Assembly (NCBI GenBank): GCA_004299145.1 | Contig: SCQD01000317.1 | Location: 1-44,342 of the forward strand | Reading direction: 5' to 3' | Origin: Methylococcaceae bacterium | Lineage (GTDB): Bacteria; Pseudomonadota; Gammaproteobacteria; Methylococcales; Methylococcaceae | DNA length: 44,342 bases | In this document: piece by piece, positions 16,059 through 24,634 of the stretch | Layout: every line of letters starts with the position of its first letter | Position numbering within the stretch: position 1 is the stretch's first letter | The notes under the pieces: model-generated | What the model was told of the DNA's origin: nothing | The model's input: the letters and a program-made list of their open reading frames with translations, nothing else | The model's database searches: none | Made by a program: the position numbers and the translations under genes

Positions 16059-16877
16059 CTATTTTTTCAGCGGCGGCTCGAAGCGGGTGGATGGGTAGCC
16101 TTGTATGTCTTCCATCTGGGCTTCTATCCATGCTTCCGCCAGTGCGACGATTTCCTGCGCTTTGTGCTGTTTGGCATCGATAGGCGGGCCGATGCGCACC
16201 TGGATGACGCCGGGGTATTTGATAAAGCTGTTGCGCGCCCAGAACTCCCCGGCGTTGTGAGCCACCGGCACTACCGGGCAGCCGGCGCGCTGCGCCAACA
16301 TGCCGCCGCTGCCCATGTATTCGCCGCGCTGGCCGGGCGGCACGCGCGTGCCCTCCGGAAATAGCACGATCCAGCGCCCCTGCTTGAGGCGTTCGGCCCC
16401 TTGCGTCAGTAATTGCTTGAGCGCGGCGGATTTGGCGTCCCGGTCGATGGCGATGGGGTCGCAAGTGTCCATGGCCCAGCCCCAGACGGGAATGTTCAAC
16501 AGTTCCCTTTTCAACACAAACGCCATGGGCGGGAAAATGGCCTGTATGGCGATGGTTTCCCAGGCGGATTGGTGTTTGCACAAAATAATGCCGCTGTGTG
16601 GCGGGATGTGCTCGGCGCCTTGCACGGCAAAGCGCAGGCCGCACACTTTATCCAGCGCCAGCAGTACAAAGCGCACCCAATACTGCGCCAGGCCGTAGCG
16701 GGTGCTGAACGGGGCGTGACGGTGCAGCACCATCAACGGACAAACGACGAGGGTGGTCAGGACCATGGCGGCATAGAACACGGCCGAGCGCAGTATCAGC
16801 CATCCCCAGTCCAGCCAGGCAAGGGGTGGGCGTGGTGGGCAGGAGGGCTCAGGCGATGAGGTGCTGGGCGGCGTCAT
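16059..16877 (-). CDS. plsC: 1-acylglycerol-3-phosphate O-acyltransferase (PlsC family)
   Basis: The product has 272 residues. It acylates lysophosphatidate at the inner membrane to give phosphatidate. An N-terminal membrane helix (LILRSAVFYAAMVLTTLVVC) precedes the acyltransferase domain with block I LCKHQSAWET (an HQSxWE form of HX4D/E), KRELLNIPVWGW and block III FPEGTRVPPG. The start at 16877 lies inside the end of gmhB (29-base overlap); a later start would trim only the proline-rich N-terminus. The gmhB-plsC pairing is common in proteobacteria. It is the last gene of the minus-strand run. Confidence 0.92.
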   Translation of the reverse strand: MTPPSTSSPEPSCPPRPPLAWLDWGWLILRSAVFYAAMVLTTLVVCPLMVLHRHAPFSTRYGLAQYWVRFVLLALDKVCGLRFAVQGAEHIPPHSGIILCKHQSAWETIAIQAIFPPMAFVLKRELLNIPVWGWAMDTCDPIAIDRDAKSAALKQLLTQGAERLKQGRWIVLFPEGTRVPPGQRGEYMGSGGMLAQRAGCPVVPVAHNAGEFWARNSFIKYPGVIQVRIGPPIDAKQHKAQEIVALAEAWIEAQMEDIQGYPSTRFEPPLKK

Positions 16878-17379
16878 ATAAATCCTCGTAAACGGGGTAG
16901 GGGAGGTGGGGGTGCTGGGCCAGGGTGCGGCGGCCTTTACCGGTTTTTACCAGTATGGGCTGGCAGCCCACGGCGGCGGCGGCTTGCAGGTCGCGGTACG
17001 AGTCGCCGATGGCGGGTAGGTCGCGCAAATCCGCCCCGGTGTCGGCGGCAAACTGCTGGAACAGGCCGGGTTTGGGTTTGCGGCACGCGCAGCCGTCATC
17101 CGGGCCGTGTGGGCAGACGTAGATGCGCTCGACCCGCCCACCCGCCTGTTGCAGCAGGCGATGCAGTTTATCGTGCATGGCCGCCAGGGTGGCTAAGTCG
17201 AAATAGCCGCGGGCGATGCCGGACTGATTGGTGAGCACGGCGATTCGAAAACCATGCCGGTTCAACAGCGCCATGGCTTCGATGCTGCGCGGCAGGGGGT
17301 TCCATTCGGCGGGGGATTTGATGAAGTTATCGGAGTCCTGGTTGATGACGCCATCGCGGTCGAGGATGATCCAGGGCAT
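16849..17379 (-). CDS. gmhB: D-glycero-beta-D-manno-heptose 1,7-bisphosphate 7-phosphatase
   Basis: The product has 176 residues from the ATG at 17377-17379, one base after the upstream stop. HAD-superfamily motifs: motif I LDRDGVINQD, motif II LTNQSGIARGYF, motif III KPKPGLFQQF and motif IV PAIGDSYRDLQAA. The zinc-binding loop CPHGPDDGCACRKPKP is diagnostic for GmhB. It removes the 7-phosphate from heptose bisphosphate in LPS core heptose biosynthesis in the cytoplasm. The longer ORF-track version overlaps the neighbouring gene and is rejected. Confidence 0.94.
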   Translation of the reverse strand: MPWIILDRDGVINQDSDNFIKSPAEWNPLPRSIEAMALLNRHGFRIAVLTNQSGIARGYFDLATLAAMHDKLHRLLQQAGGRVERIYVCPHGPDDGCACRKPKPGLFQQFAADTGADLRDLPAIGDSYRDLQAAAAVGCQPILVKTGKGRRTLAQHPHLPYPVYEDLYDAAQHLIA

Positions 17380-17380
17380 G

Positions 17381-17953
17381 TCAGCGAAATGCCGTCCGCA
17401 GTTGCTGGTTGATTTCTTCCATGTCAAACGCCGCCGGGTCGAACGCGCCGCCTATCCATTCCAGATAGGCGTCATGTTCTTCATGGTCAGGATCCTGGAT
17501 GGCGTCCAGAAACCCGGCGTATCCATATATGCCGCCCACGTCCTCCGGCGGACCGGCCATTTTTCCTTTGATGCAAACCGGGTAATGCGCCTCGGCATCC
17601 GGCAACAGGATTTGCTCGACGACGATCTGGTGCAGCCAGTCGTCGCCGAAATCGTAGATATATTTGAACTTATCGTGTTTCTGGATGCCGAGTTTTTGCA
17701 GGGTAATGCGGCGTTCATCCTGTACGGGTTCCCAGTCATCCGCCGAGGGTCTGCCGTAATTGACGAAATCTATCGTGAATTGGTGCAGGTGATAGTCTTC
17801 CCAACCCATGCAGATTTGAATGGCTTCGTGCAATTGCGCCAGCGTAAAAGTATCCGGCACCAGCAGGCGTCGCCAGATGGGTGGCTTGCAGCCCGACAGG
17901 GTGATTTTCAGTTGGTAAATAGCCTGGGGTTGTTTGGCGGATTTGCGTGTCAT
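17381..17953 (-). CDS. plasmid pRiA4b ORF-3-like (IS1096 TnpR-like) family protein
   Basis: The product has 190 residues from the ATG at 17951-17953; two upstream in-frame ATGs are possible. It shows the family pattern YQLKITLSGCKPPIWRRLLV, TLAQLHEAIQICMGWEDYHLHQF, YDFGDDWLH and GPPEDVGGIYGY. The family is named after plasmid pRiA4b ORF-3 and IS1096 TnpR. Despite that name it is usually found as a stand-alone chromosomal gene of unknown role. Here it sits in the run between radA and gmhB, one base from gmhB, with no transposase or terminal repeats nearby. The usual Cys before PPEDVGG is Gly here. Confidence 0.85.
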   Translation of the reverse strand: MTRKSAKQPQAIYQLKITLSGCKPPIWRRLLVPDTFTLAQLHEAIQICMGWEDYHLHQFTIDFVNYGRPSADDWEPVQDERRITLQKLGIQKHDKFKYIYDFGDDWLHQIVVEQILLPDAEAHYPVCIKGKMAGPPEDVGGIYGYAGFLDAIQDPDHEEHDAYLEWIGGAFDPAAFDMEEINQQLRTAFR

Positions 17954-18031
17954 GACGGCGCGTAGCGGTGTTGGACGGCGGATTAGCATATCCGCTGGGC
18001 CAGGAACTGACAAACCGCCGCAACCGTCTGC

Positions 18032-19402
18032 TCAAAAAGCATCCAGCGCTTCCCGCAGCGTCTTGACCGCCAATACCTGCAAGCCTGCTATCGCTAGTCT
18101 GGGCGCGTTTTTATGCGGCACCAGCGCGGTTTTGAAGCCGTGCTTGGCGACTTCTTTCAGCCGCTCGTCGCCGTTGGGCACCGGGCGCACCTCGCCGGTC
18201 AGGCCCAGTTCGCCGAACATCACCCAATCGCGCGGCACCGGCTTGTCCCGGTAGCTGGACAGCGCGGCCATCACCACCGCCAGATCGCCGGCGGTTTCGG
18301 TCAGGCGCACGCCGCCCACCAGATTGATGAACACGTCCTGATTGCCCATGGGCACGCCACCGTGGCGGTGCAGCACCGCCAACAGCATCGCCAGCCGGTT
18401 CTGCTCCATGCCCAGCGTCACGCGGCGCGGCATGCCGGACTGGCATTCGTCCACCAAGGCTTGTACTTCCACCAGCATGGGGCGGCTGCCTTCGCGCGTC
18501 ACCGTTACCACGCTGCCCGGCGTTTCGCCTTCGTGGCGCGATAAAAATATGGCGGAAGGGTTTTTGACTTCTTTCAAGCCGCCTTCGGTCATGGCGAATA
18601 CGCCCAGTTCGTTCACCGCGCCGAAACGGTTTTTGAAAGCGCGCACCACGCGGAAACGGCTGCCCGGATCGCCCTCGAAATACAGCACCGTATCCACTAT
18701 GTGTTCCAGCACGCGCGGCCCGGCCAGCGCGCCTTCCTTGGTGACGTGGCCGACCAGAAACACCACGGTATTGGTCTGTTTCGCCAAACGCACCAATTGC
18801 GCCGCGCATTCGCGCACCTGCGCCACCGAACCCGGCGCGGATTGCAGCAACTCGCTGTAGACGGTCTGGATGGAGTCGACCACCAAGACTTGCGGCTTGC
18901 GCTCCTGCACTTGGGCGGTGATGCGTTCCAGCGAAGTTTCCGCCAGGGCGAATACCCGCTCCACGCCCAGCTCCAGCCGCTTGGCGCGCAGGCTCACCTG
19001 CTGCACCGATTCCTCGCCGGTCACGTACAGCGTCGAAAGCCGTGCGCTCAACGCCGCCACGGTTTGCAGCAGCAGAGTGGATTTGCCGATGCCCGGGTCG
19101 CCGCCCAGCAGCACCGCCGAGCCCGGCACCAGGCCGCCGCCCAACACGCGGTCCAGCTCCTGCGTTCCGGTCAGTACCCGCTGGACGTCTTCGGCAGCCA
19201 CCGACGCCAGCGATACCACCGTACCGCCCGCCGCCCCGGCATAACCACCGCGCCGCGCCGGCTGGGCCGGGGCCGGGGATTCCAGTGATTCCACCAGGGT
19301 GTTCCAGCCGCCGCAGCCCGGGCACTGCCCGGCCCATTTGGGCTGTACGTGGCCGCACTCGGTGCAGCGGTGGACGACGGTGGCGGGTTTGGTGCGGGAC
19401 AT
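18032..19402 (-). CDS. radA: DNA repair protein RadA (Sms), RecA-like branch-migration ATPase
   Basis: The product has 456 residues, the full family length. An N-terminal C4 zinc finger (CTECGHVQPKWAGQCPGCGGW) leads to a RecA-like ATPase with Walker A GGDPGIGKST and Walker B QVLVVDSIQT. The RadA-specific KNRFG motif follows (VRAFKNRFGAVNELG), then a C-terminal Lon-like domain (FINLVGGVRLTETAGDLAVV). RadA promotes branch migration of recombination intermediates and helps natural transformation, which is noteworthy given dprA on the opposite strand nearby. It lies between cheD and the pRiA4b-like gene in the same direction. Confidence 0.97.
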   Translation of the reverse strand: MSRTKPATVVHRCTECGHVQPKWAGQCPGCGGWNTLVESLESPAPAQPARRGGYAGAAGGTVVSLASVAAEDVQRVLTGTQELDRVLGGGLVPGSAVLLGGDPGIGKSTLLLQTVAALSARLSTLYVTGEESVQQVSLRAKRLELGVERVFALAETSLERITAQVQERKPQVLVVDSIQTVYSELLQSAPGSVAQVRECAAQLVRLAKQTNTVVFLVGHVTKEGALAGPRVLEHIVDTVLYFEGDPGSRFRVVRAFKNRFGAVNELGVFAMTEGGLKEVKNPSAIFLSRHEGETPGSVVTVTREGSRPMLVEVQALVDECQSGMPRRVTLGMEQNRLAMLLAVLHRHGGVPMGNQDVFINLVGGVRLTETAGDLAVVMAALSSYRDKPVPRDWVMFGELGLTGEVRPVPNGDERLKEVAKHGFKTALVPHKNAPRLAIAGLQVLAVKTLREALDAF

Positions 19403-19453
19403 GGATGCTCGATATTGGCTGGATTGAAAGCCTCAACCCAGCGTTGCGGGTTC

Positions 19454-20089
19454 TTAGAAGAAATCGACGGCGGTGGGGGCGGGCACGCTGATGGTATCGA
19501 TGTACTTGGTTTCTTGCTCGGCGATGATGTTGGTGTGCAGCGAGCGCACGCGCTTGACCAAGACTTCGCCTTTGGCGGGAAGGTAAACGACGATGCGCGG
19601 ATGAATGCTGCCGACGTCTTCCGACAGCACCGGCAGGTTTTCGGTTGCCAGGTATTCGCGCACAAAGCTGATGTTGCGCGCGCCGACATCCGACAGTCTC
19701 GCAAGGATGCGGCCACCGCCAAAAATCTTGGCTTCCAGGTTTTTGCGCGCGCCGCCGTTTTTCATGATCTCGTTGATCAAGTGCTCCATGGCGTAATTGC
19801 CGTACATGGTGGCGGCGGAGCCCCAATCGCGCTGCTCGGCCATTTCCGGCGTGAACGGCAGCATGAAATGATTCATGCCGCCGACGCCGCTCACCCGGTC
19901 CCTTATGCACGCCGCGACACAGGAGCCCAGCGTGGTGTAGATGGCTTCGTCGTTGCGCGTGACGTAAAACTCTCCGGGTTGCAGACGGGCCAGGGGTTTG
20001 GCCAGTTTCTCGTCCCAGGTGCGCTTGATGTGCTCAAAACCGCGCAAAGACGGCGGCAGCGGGGGATTATCGGTGGCTGGAAGATACAT
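19454..20089 (-). CDS. cheD: chemoreceptor glutamine deamidase CheD
   Basis: The product has 211 residues. The CheD catalytic Cys motif TLGSCVAACIRD, the His motif GGMNHFMLP and the downstream Gly-rich FGGGRIL strand are intact. CheD deamidates or de-esterifies glutamines on chemoreceptors and in some species partners with CheC. It is normally encoded in chemotaxis clusters with cheR/cheB; here it sits alone between fmt and radA with no che or receptor gene in the window. The N-terminal ~25 residues and the C-terminal tail extend slightly beyond the core. Confidence 0.93.
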   Translation of the reverse strand: MYLPATDNPPLPPSLRGFEHIKRTWDEKLAKPLARLQPGEFYVTRNDEAIYTTLGSCVAACIRDRVSGVGGMNHFMLPFTPEMAEQRDWGSAATMYGNYAMEHLINEIMKNGGARKNLEAKIFGGGRILARLSDVGARNISFVREYLATENLPVLSEDVGSIHPRIVVYLPAKGEVLVKRVRSLHTNIIAEQETKYIDTISVPAPTAVDFF

Positions 20090-20127
20090 GTTCCGCTGAC
20101 ACTCTGCTGAAGCGACGCATTAGGCCG

Positions 20128-21051
20128 TCATGACAGGCAAGCCTGATCGGCCTGATGAGCATTGAGAAAAGCTTCCACGGCCAGGCGCTTGCCGCCGGGC
20201 AATTGCACTTCATCCAGGCGCAGCATGCCATCGCCGGTGGCCACGTGCATGGTTTTGCCGCAGACGGTCACGCGGCCGGGTTCGCCGTGGGCTGATTGCG
20301 GCAATGCCTGGGCGCGCCAAATGCGCAGCTGTTTGCCTTGAAAGCCGGTTTCCGCCACCGGCCAGGGGTTGAATGCCCGCACCAGCCGCTCCAGGTGTGC
20401 CGCCGGTTGTGTCCAGTCGATGCGCGCTTCCTGTTTGCTGAGCTTTTCCGCATAAGTCACCAAGGCGTCCTGCTGTACTTCCCCGGCCAGCTTTTCAGCC
20501 CACAGATCGGGCAGGGCAGTGCGCAGCAAATCGGCGCCGAGCAACGCCAGACGGTCGTGCAATTCTCCGCCGGTTTCATCGGCGCCGATGGGGGTGACGG
20601 ATTTTTTCAACATGGGGCCGGCATCCAGTTTAAGCTCGATGCGCATCAGCGTAACCCCGGTTTGCGGATCGCCGGCGAGCAGGGCCCTTTGGATGGGCGC
20701 CGCGCCGCGCCAGCGCGGCAGCAGGGAGGCGTGCAGGTTGACGCAGCCCAGGCGCGGTGCGTCCAGTACCGTCTGCGGCAGCAACAGGCCGTAGGCCACC
20801 ACCACCATCAGATCGGCGTTCAGCGCTTGCAGGTTTTCCACGGCACCGGGCTCTTTGAACGAAACCGGCTGTAGTACCGGCAAGCCGTGCCGTAGCGCCA
20901 GTTGCTTGACCGGGCTGGCCAGCGCGTGCCGGCCCCGTCCGGCGGGCCGGTCCGGCTGGGTATAGACGGCGCACGGCGCATGGCCGGCATCCAGCAGCAT
21001 CTGCAGGGTAGGCACGGCAAAATCCGGCGTACCGGCGAAAATGATCTTCAT
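20128..21051 (-). CDS. fmt: methionyl-tRNA formyltransferase
   Basis: The product has 307 residues. It formylates Met-tRNAfMet using 10-formyltetrahydrofolate. The N-terminal Rossmann domain (MKIIFAGTPDFAVPTLQMLL), the catalytic region CVNLHASLLPRWRGAAPIQRA with Asn/His and GVTLMRIELKLDAGPML are all present, and the C-terminal OB domain holds VRAFNPWPVAETGF. Length is normal. It forms the conserved def-fmt pair with the deformylase 35 bases upstream. The canonical downstream rsmB/sun-trkA genes are absent and replaced by cheD-radA. Confidence 0.97.
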   Translation of the reverse strand: MKIIFAGTPDFAVPTLQMLLDAGHAPCAVYTQPDRPAGRGRHALASPVKQLALRHGLPVLQPVSFKEPGAVENLQALNADLMVVVAYGLLLPQTVLDAPRLGCVNLHASLLPRWRGAAPIQRALLAGDPQTGVTLMRIELKLDAGPMLKKSVTPIGADETGGELHDRLALLGADLLRTALPDLWAEKLAGEVQQDALVTYAEKLSKQEARIDWTQPAAHLERLVRAFNPWPVAETGFQGKQLRIWRAQALPQSAHGEPGRVTVCGKTMHVATGDGMLRLDEVQLPGGKRLAVEAFLNAHQADQACLS

Positions 21052-21086
21052 ATCAGCAAGGCGTTGGGGTGTAGCCGGTGAAGCGG

Positions 21087-21629
21087 CTAGATCGGAGCGG
21101 CGTGCGAACCGGGCTTGGCGCGCGGTTCATGTTTTTGGCGATGGGCTTTTTGGATTTTTTTGCGCGCCATGTGCCGTTTCAAGGGTGATAGATAGTCGAC
21201 GAACAGCTTGCCTTCCAGGTGATCCAGTTCGTGCTGGATGCACACCGCCAGCAAGCCGCCGGTTTCCAGCTCGAATGATTGGCCGGTACGGTCTTGCGCG
21301 CGCACCGTGATTTTTTCGGCCCGCGTGATTTTTTCGAACACGCCGGGTACGGATAAACAGCCCTCTTCGGACTCTTCCTCGCCTTCCTTGCTGATGATTT
21401 CCGGGTTGATCAAACACAAAGGCGAGTTTTTTTCTTCGGTGACGTCGATCACCACCACGCGCTTGTGAACGTTGACCTGGGGCGCGGCCAGTCCAACGCC
21501 CGGTGCTGCGTACATGGTTTCCAGCATATCGTCCAGCAATCGCCTGGCGGCATCGTCCACCACCGCTATGGGCTGGGCTTTTTTGCGCAATCGTTCGTCG
21601 GGGAATTCAAGGATGGTCAGAATGGTCAT
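21087..21629 (-). CDS. def: peptide deformylase
   Basis: The product has 180 residues from the ATG at 21627-21629 ([11 protein letters not shown]). It removes the N-formyl group from nascent proteins. All three family motifs are present: GVGLAAPQ (with the catalytic-site Gln), EGCLSVPG (metal-binding Cys) and [12 protein letters not shown] (HExxH). The C-terminus has a ~20-residue basic extension ([18 protein letters not shown]). It is the first gene of the seven-gene minus-strand run, divergent from lysM. The longer ORF-track start adds non-family sequence and is not used. Confidence 0.97.
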   Translation of the reverse strand: MTILTILEFPDERLRKKAQPIAVVDDAARRLLDDMLETMYAAPGVGLAAPQVNVHKRVVVIDVTEEKNSPLCLINPEIISKEGEEESEEGCLSVPGVFEKITRAEKITVRAQDRTGQSFELETGGLLAVCIQHELDHLEGKLFVDYLSPLKRHMARKKIQKAHRQKHEPRAKPGSHAAPI

Positions 21630-21764
21630 GTCGTTGGTTGCCAGGTCATGTGCTGTATGCAATTCTAACGGAATTTCTCTACACTTGGCAGGAAACCCGC
21701 CCACCGACGCCGCATAAATGAAGGGTTAGCCGGGGGTATAGCGCTGAATTCGGAACTTTTGCCC

Positions 21765-22826
21765 ATGAATATACGTATTACCCTGATCGGCTTGTTGACA
21801 CTGACTATCGGCACCGGCGCGATGGCGGAAAAAAAAGAACTGGTGCTCAATCCCCAGCATCCCGAGCAATACGTGGTGGCTCAAGGCGATACCCTGTGGG
21901 ATGTGGCGGGCAAATTTCTCAAAGATCCCTGGTTGTGGCCGGAATTGTGGGCCGCGGGGGACGGAAGCACGCGCATTTTGCACCCCGGTGACGTGTTGAG
22001 GCTGAGCCAGGTCGACGGTAAACCGCGTTTGTTGTTGAATGATCCCGGCACTGCGCCGCGCCGTCGTGGTGGCGCACTGCCCGTGGTCAAGCTGTCGCCC
22101 AAAGTACGCGCCACCGATATCAGCGGGGAAATACCGGTTATCCCCCTAAGCACCATCCGCGCTTTCCTCAGTTCGCCCAAAGTCGTGGAAGAAAGCACGC
22201 TGGATAACGCGCCTTATCTGCTGGCATTGGCTGATGGGCGCAGCGTCGCCGGAACCGGCGAAAAAATTTATGTGCAAGGCGTGGATGCCGCCGATCAATC
22301 GGCTTATGGCTTGTTCCACAAAGGCAAGCCCTTTCTGGACGGCGACAGCGGCGACGAACTGGGTTATGAAGCCATCCAGGTAGCCGACGTCAGCCTGCTG
22401 CAGGAAGGTGATCCCGCCATATTCCAGATAAACCACGCTTTCAGGGAGGTGAAGGCCGGTGACCGCTTATTGCCGCTGGACGATGAGCGGGTGCCGTCCC
22501 GCTATGAACCCCATGCACCCGATGTTGAATTGAAAGGCCATATCGTCGGCATCATGGGCGATGCGCCGCACGTGGGGCATTATTCCGTGGTGGTGGTGGA
22601 CAAGGGCGGCAACGATGGGCTGGAAGTCGGTCACGTGTTGGACGTGACCCGCAACAACCGCGTCGTACCCGATACGCGCAGCAACAACCCCTATGAAGAA
22701 ATCACCCTGCCGCCGGAAGTCGTGGGTAATCTGTTGATTTTCCGCACTTTCGAGCGCGTCAGTTTTGGCTTGATCATGAAAGCCAGCCTCGGCTTGACGG
22801 TGGGCGACGTGGTGCAAACCCCATAA
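21765..22826 (+). CDS. LysM-domain periplasmic protein
   Basis: The product has 353 residues from the ATG at 21765; the ORF track begins two codons earlier at a TTG. A type I signal peptide (MNIRITLIGLLTLTIGTGAMA/EK) leads to a LysM peptidoglycan-binding domain with the YVVAQGDTLWDVAGKFLKDPWLWPELW pattern (residues ~38-85). The remaining ~260 residues are a conserved beta-rich region (GHIVGIMGDAPHVGHYSVVVV). This gene type typically precedes dprA in gammaproteobacteria and lies divergent from def, as here. The exact role in the cell wall is unknown. Confidence 0.88.
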   Translation: MNIRITLIGLLTLTIGTGAMAEKKELVLNPQHPEQYVVAQGDTLWDVAGKFLKDPWLWPELWAAGDGSTRILHPGDVLRLSQVDGKPRLLLNDPGTAPRRRGGALPVVKLSPKVRATDISGEIPVIPLSTIRAFLSSPKVVEESTLDNAPYLLALADGRSVAGTGEKIYVQGVDAADQSAYGLFHKGKPFLDGDSGDELGYEAIQVADVSLLQEGDPAIFQINHAFREVKAGDRLLPLDDERVPSRYEPHAPDVELKGHIVGIMGDAPHVGHYSVVVVDKGGNDGLEVGHVLDVTRNNRVVPDTRSNNPYEEITLPPEVVGNLLIFRTFERVSFGLIMKASLGLTVGDVVQTP

Positions 22827-22861
22827 CAACTGGGCAGCGCCCCAGGTCGGCATCATTTCCC

Positions 22862-22954
22862 GTGTTCTATCTCGACTTGTTTTTTGCGCTTTCGCGCCAT
22901 AACGTGGATTACGTGGTGATCGGCGGCTTGGTTGCCATAAAAGCAGGGGCGTGA
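22862..22954 (+). pseudogene. N-terminal remnant of a nucleotidyltransferase-fold protein
   Basis: Between lysM and dprA a 30-codon stretch reads LDLFFALSRHNVDYVVIGGL, then VAIKAGA and a stop. 'ALxxHxVxYVVIGGxAA' is the characteristic start of small nucleotidyltransferase-fold proteins, often antitoxin (MNT/AbiEii-like) or DUF6036-type, in which the GG is normally followed by a GS...D...D catalytic motif. The frame stops before any catalytic residue, so it is a truncated remnant. It is too short for the ORF track. Its TGA overlaps the GTG that the track offers as the dprA start. Confidence 0.55.
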
Positions 22955-22980
22955 ACGACGACGTCGACTATGGGTTAGAC

Positions 22981-24081
22981 ATGCGCACATCCGAACCGAA
23001 TACACTGCGGGACTGGCTGGCCCTGGTGCGCGCGCCGGGTGTGGGCAGCGTCTCCTGTCTCAAACTGCTGGAACGCTGGGCCACGCCGGCTGCGGTATTG
23101 GCGCAAACGGAAGCCGCGTTGCGTGAATTCGGGCTGGCTCCGGAAACCGTGGCCTGTCTGCGCCAACCCGACTGGCAGACAGTCGACGCCGATCTGGCCT
23201 GGCTGGAAGCGGAAGGTTGCCACGCCATTACCCTGGCCGATGCCCTGTACCCGCCGCTGCTCAAGCAAATCCACGATCCTCCCGCCGTGCTGTTCGTGCG
23301 CGGCGATCCGGCAGTGCTGTCCCTGCCGCAACTGGCGGTGGTGGGTAGCCGCAATCCTACTCCCCCCGGCGAACAAACCGCCCTGGACTTCAGCGCCGCC
23401 CTCGGCCGGGCCGGCTTTGTCATTACCAGCGGCATGGCACTGGGCATCGACGCCGCCGGCCATCGCGGGGCGCTGGCCGGCGGCGGCAATACCGTGGCTG
23501 TGGTCGGCACCGGTCTGGATAGGGTCTATCCGGCGCGCCACCGGCGATTGGCCCACGATATTGCTGAACACGGTGCGCTGGTTACCGAGTTTTTGCCGGG
23601 CACGCCGGTGTTGCCGGGCAATTTTCCGCGCCGCAATCGTCTTATCAGCGGCCTTAGCCTGGGGGTGTTGGTGGTGGAAGCGGCGGCGCAAAGCGGCTCT
23701 TTGATTACCGCGCGTCTGGCGCTGGAGCAGGGGCGCGAAGTGTTCGCCATTCCCGGTTCCATTCACAATCCGCTGGCCAAGGGTTGTAACGCCTTGATTC
23801 GCCAGGGCGCCAAATTGGTGGAAACGGTGGAGGATATATTGGAAGAGCTGGGCGCTTATGCGGGTCCGGCTTTATCCGGGGAAAACCCGCCGTCAGGCGC
23901 GCTGGAACCCTCCGCCGAACACCTGCGTCTGCTCAAATTTGTTGCCTATGAGCCCACCACAGTAGATACTCTAGTCGCGGCCAGCGGTGAAACGCCTGAA
24001 GTTGTTGCTTCCACGTTGCTATTGCTGGAGTTGTCGGGACACATTGCTTCCGCTGCAGGTGGTCGCTATTACCGGTTGTAA
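22981..24081 (+). CDS. dprA: DNA-processing protein DprA (Smf)
   Basis: The product has 366 residues from the ATG at 22981; the GTG at 22951 overlaps the upstream remnant and is less likely. DprA protects incoming single-stranded DNA and loads RecA during natural transformation. An N-terminal SAM/HhH-like domain (~1-75) is followed by the Rossmann-fold core with VVGSRNPTPPG, SGMALGIDAAGHRGAL, NTVAVVGTGLDRVYPA and NFPRRNRLISGLS. A C-terminal winged-helix domain (~residues 295-366) completes it. It sits in the conserved dprA-smg-topA order. Confidence 0.96.
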   Translation: MRTSEPNTLRDWLALVRAPGVGSVSCLKLLERWATPAAVLAQTEAALREFGLAPETVACLRQPDWQTVDADLAWLEAEGCHAITLADALYPPLLKQIHDPPAVLFVRGDPAVLSLPQLAVVGSRNPTPPGEQTALDFSAALGRAGFVITSGMALGIDAAGHRGALAGGGNTVAVVGTGLDRVYPARHRRLAHDIAEHGALVTEFLPGTPVLPGNFPRRNRLISGLSLGVLVVEAAAQSGSLITARLALEQGREVFAIPGSIHNPLAKGCNALIRQGAKLVETVEDILEELGAYAGPALSGENPPSGALEPSAEHLRLLKFVAYEPTTVDTLVAASGETPEVVASTLLLLELSGHIASAAGGRYYRL

Positions 24082-24133
24082 CAGACCACACCCAGGCTCT
24101 CCGCCTGATAACCCATGAAAACCAGCCCACTCG

Positions 24134-24598
24134 ATGAAAGAAAACGTATTTGACATCCTGATCTACCTGTTCGAAAACTACATTGACGACGACAGCAATC
24201 GGGTATCCGATCCGGACGTCATCAATAACGAATTGGTGGAAGCCGGTTTTCCCCAAGCGGTCATCAACAAAGCATTTTATTGGCTGGAGTCCCTGGCTGA
24301 ACAGCGCACCGTCAAAACCAGCCTGTCCGCCTGCCGCATTTATTGCGAAGAGGAAATGGCGCGCCTGGATGTGGAATGCCGGGGGTTTCTGCTGTACCTG
24401 GAACAGTGCGAGATCCTCAACGCCACCAGCCGTGAATTGATCATCGATCGGCTCATGGCGCTGGAAGAAGACGACATCACCCTGGACGACCTCAAGTGGG
24501 TGGTGCTGCTGGTGTTGTTCAGCCAGCCCGACGAGGAAGTGGCTTTCGCACGCATGGAAGACCTGGTGTATGGCACTATTCCCCAGCAATTGCACTAA
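24134..24598 (+). CDS. smg: Smg protein (DUF494)
   Basis: The product has 154 residues. MKENVFDILIYLFENYIDDD is the hallmark start of the Smg/DUF494 family, and CRIYCEEEMARLDVECRGFLLYLE and LKWVVLLVLFSQP continue the family pattern. The protein is small, acidic and helical, with no established biochemical function, and it is nearly always between dprA and topA in gammaproteobacteria, as here. Confidence 0.95.
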   Translation: MKENVFDILIYLFENYIDDDSNRVSDPDVINNELVEAGFPQAVINKAFYWLESLAEQRTVKTSLSACRIYCEEEMARLDVECRGFLLYLEQCEILNATSRELIIDRLMALEEDDITLDDLKWVVLLVLFSQPDEEVAFARMEDLVYGTIPQQLH

Positions 24599-24634
24599 AC
24601 CATCGTTTTTCGCTTCATCCCTTATTCTGTCTCC

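Noticed and set aside
15454-16644. 396-residue minus-strand ORF across the lipoprotein and plsC
   Set aside because: It is a shadow: it overlaps a lipoprotein with clear lipobox and PlsC with clear motifs, and reads as Arg/His-rich low-complexity.
18111-19910. 599-residue minus-strand ORF overlapping radA and cheD
   Set aside because: It is an out-of-frame read of radA/cheD, rich in Arg/Gly; both real genes have complete motifs.
22951-22980. GTG start ten codons upstream for dprA
   Set aside because: It overlaps the stop of the nucleotidyltransferase remnant and adds residues not typical of DprA; the ATG at 22981 is more plausible.
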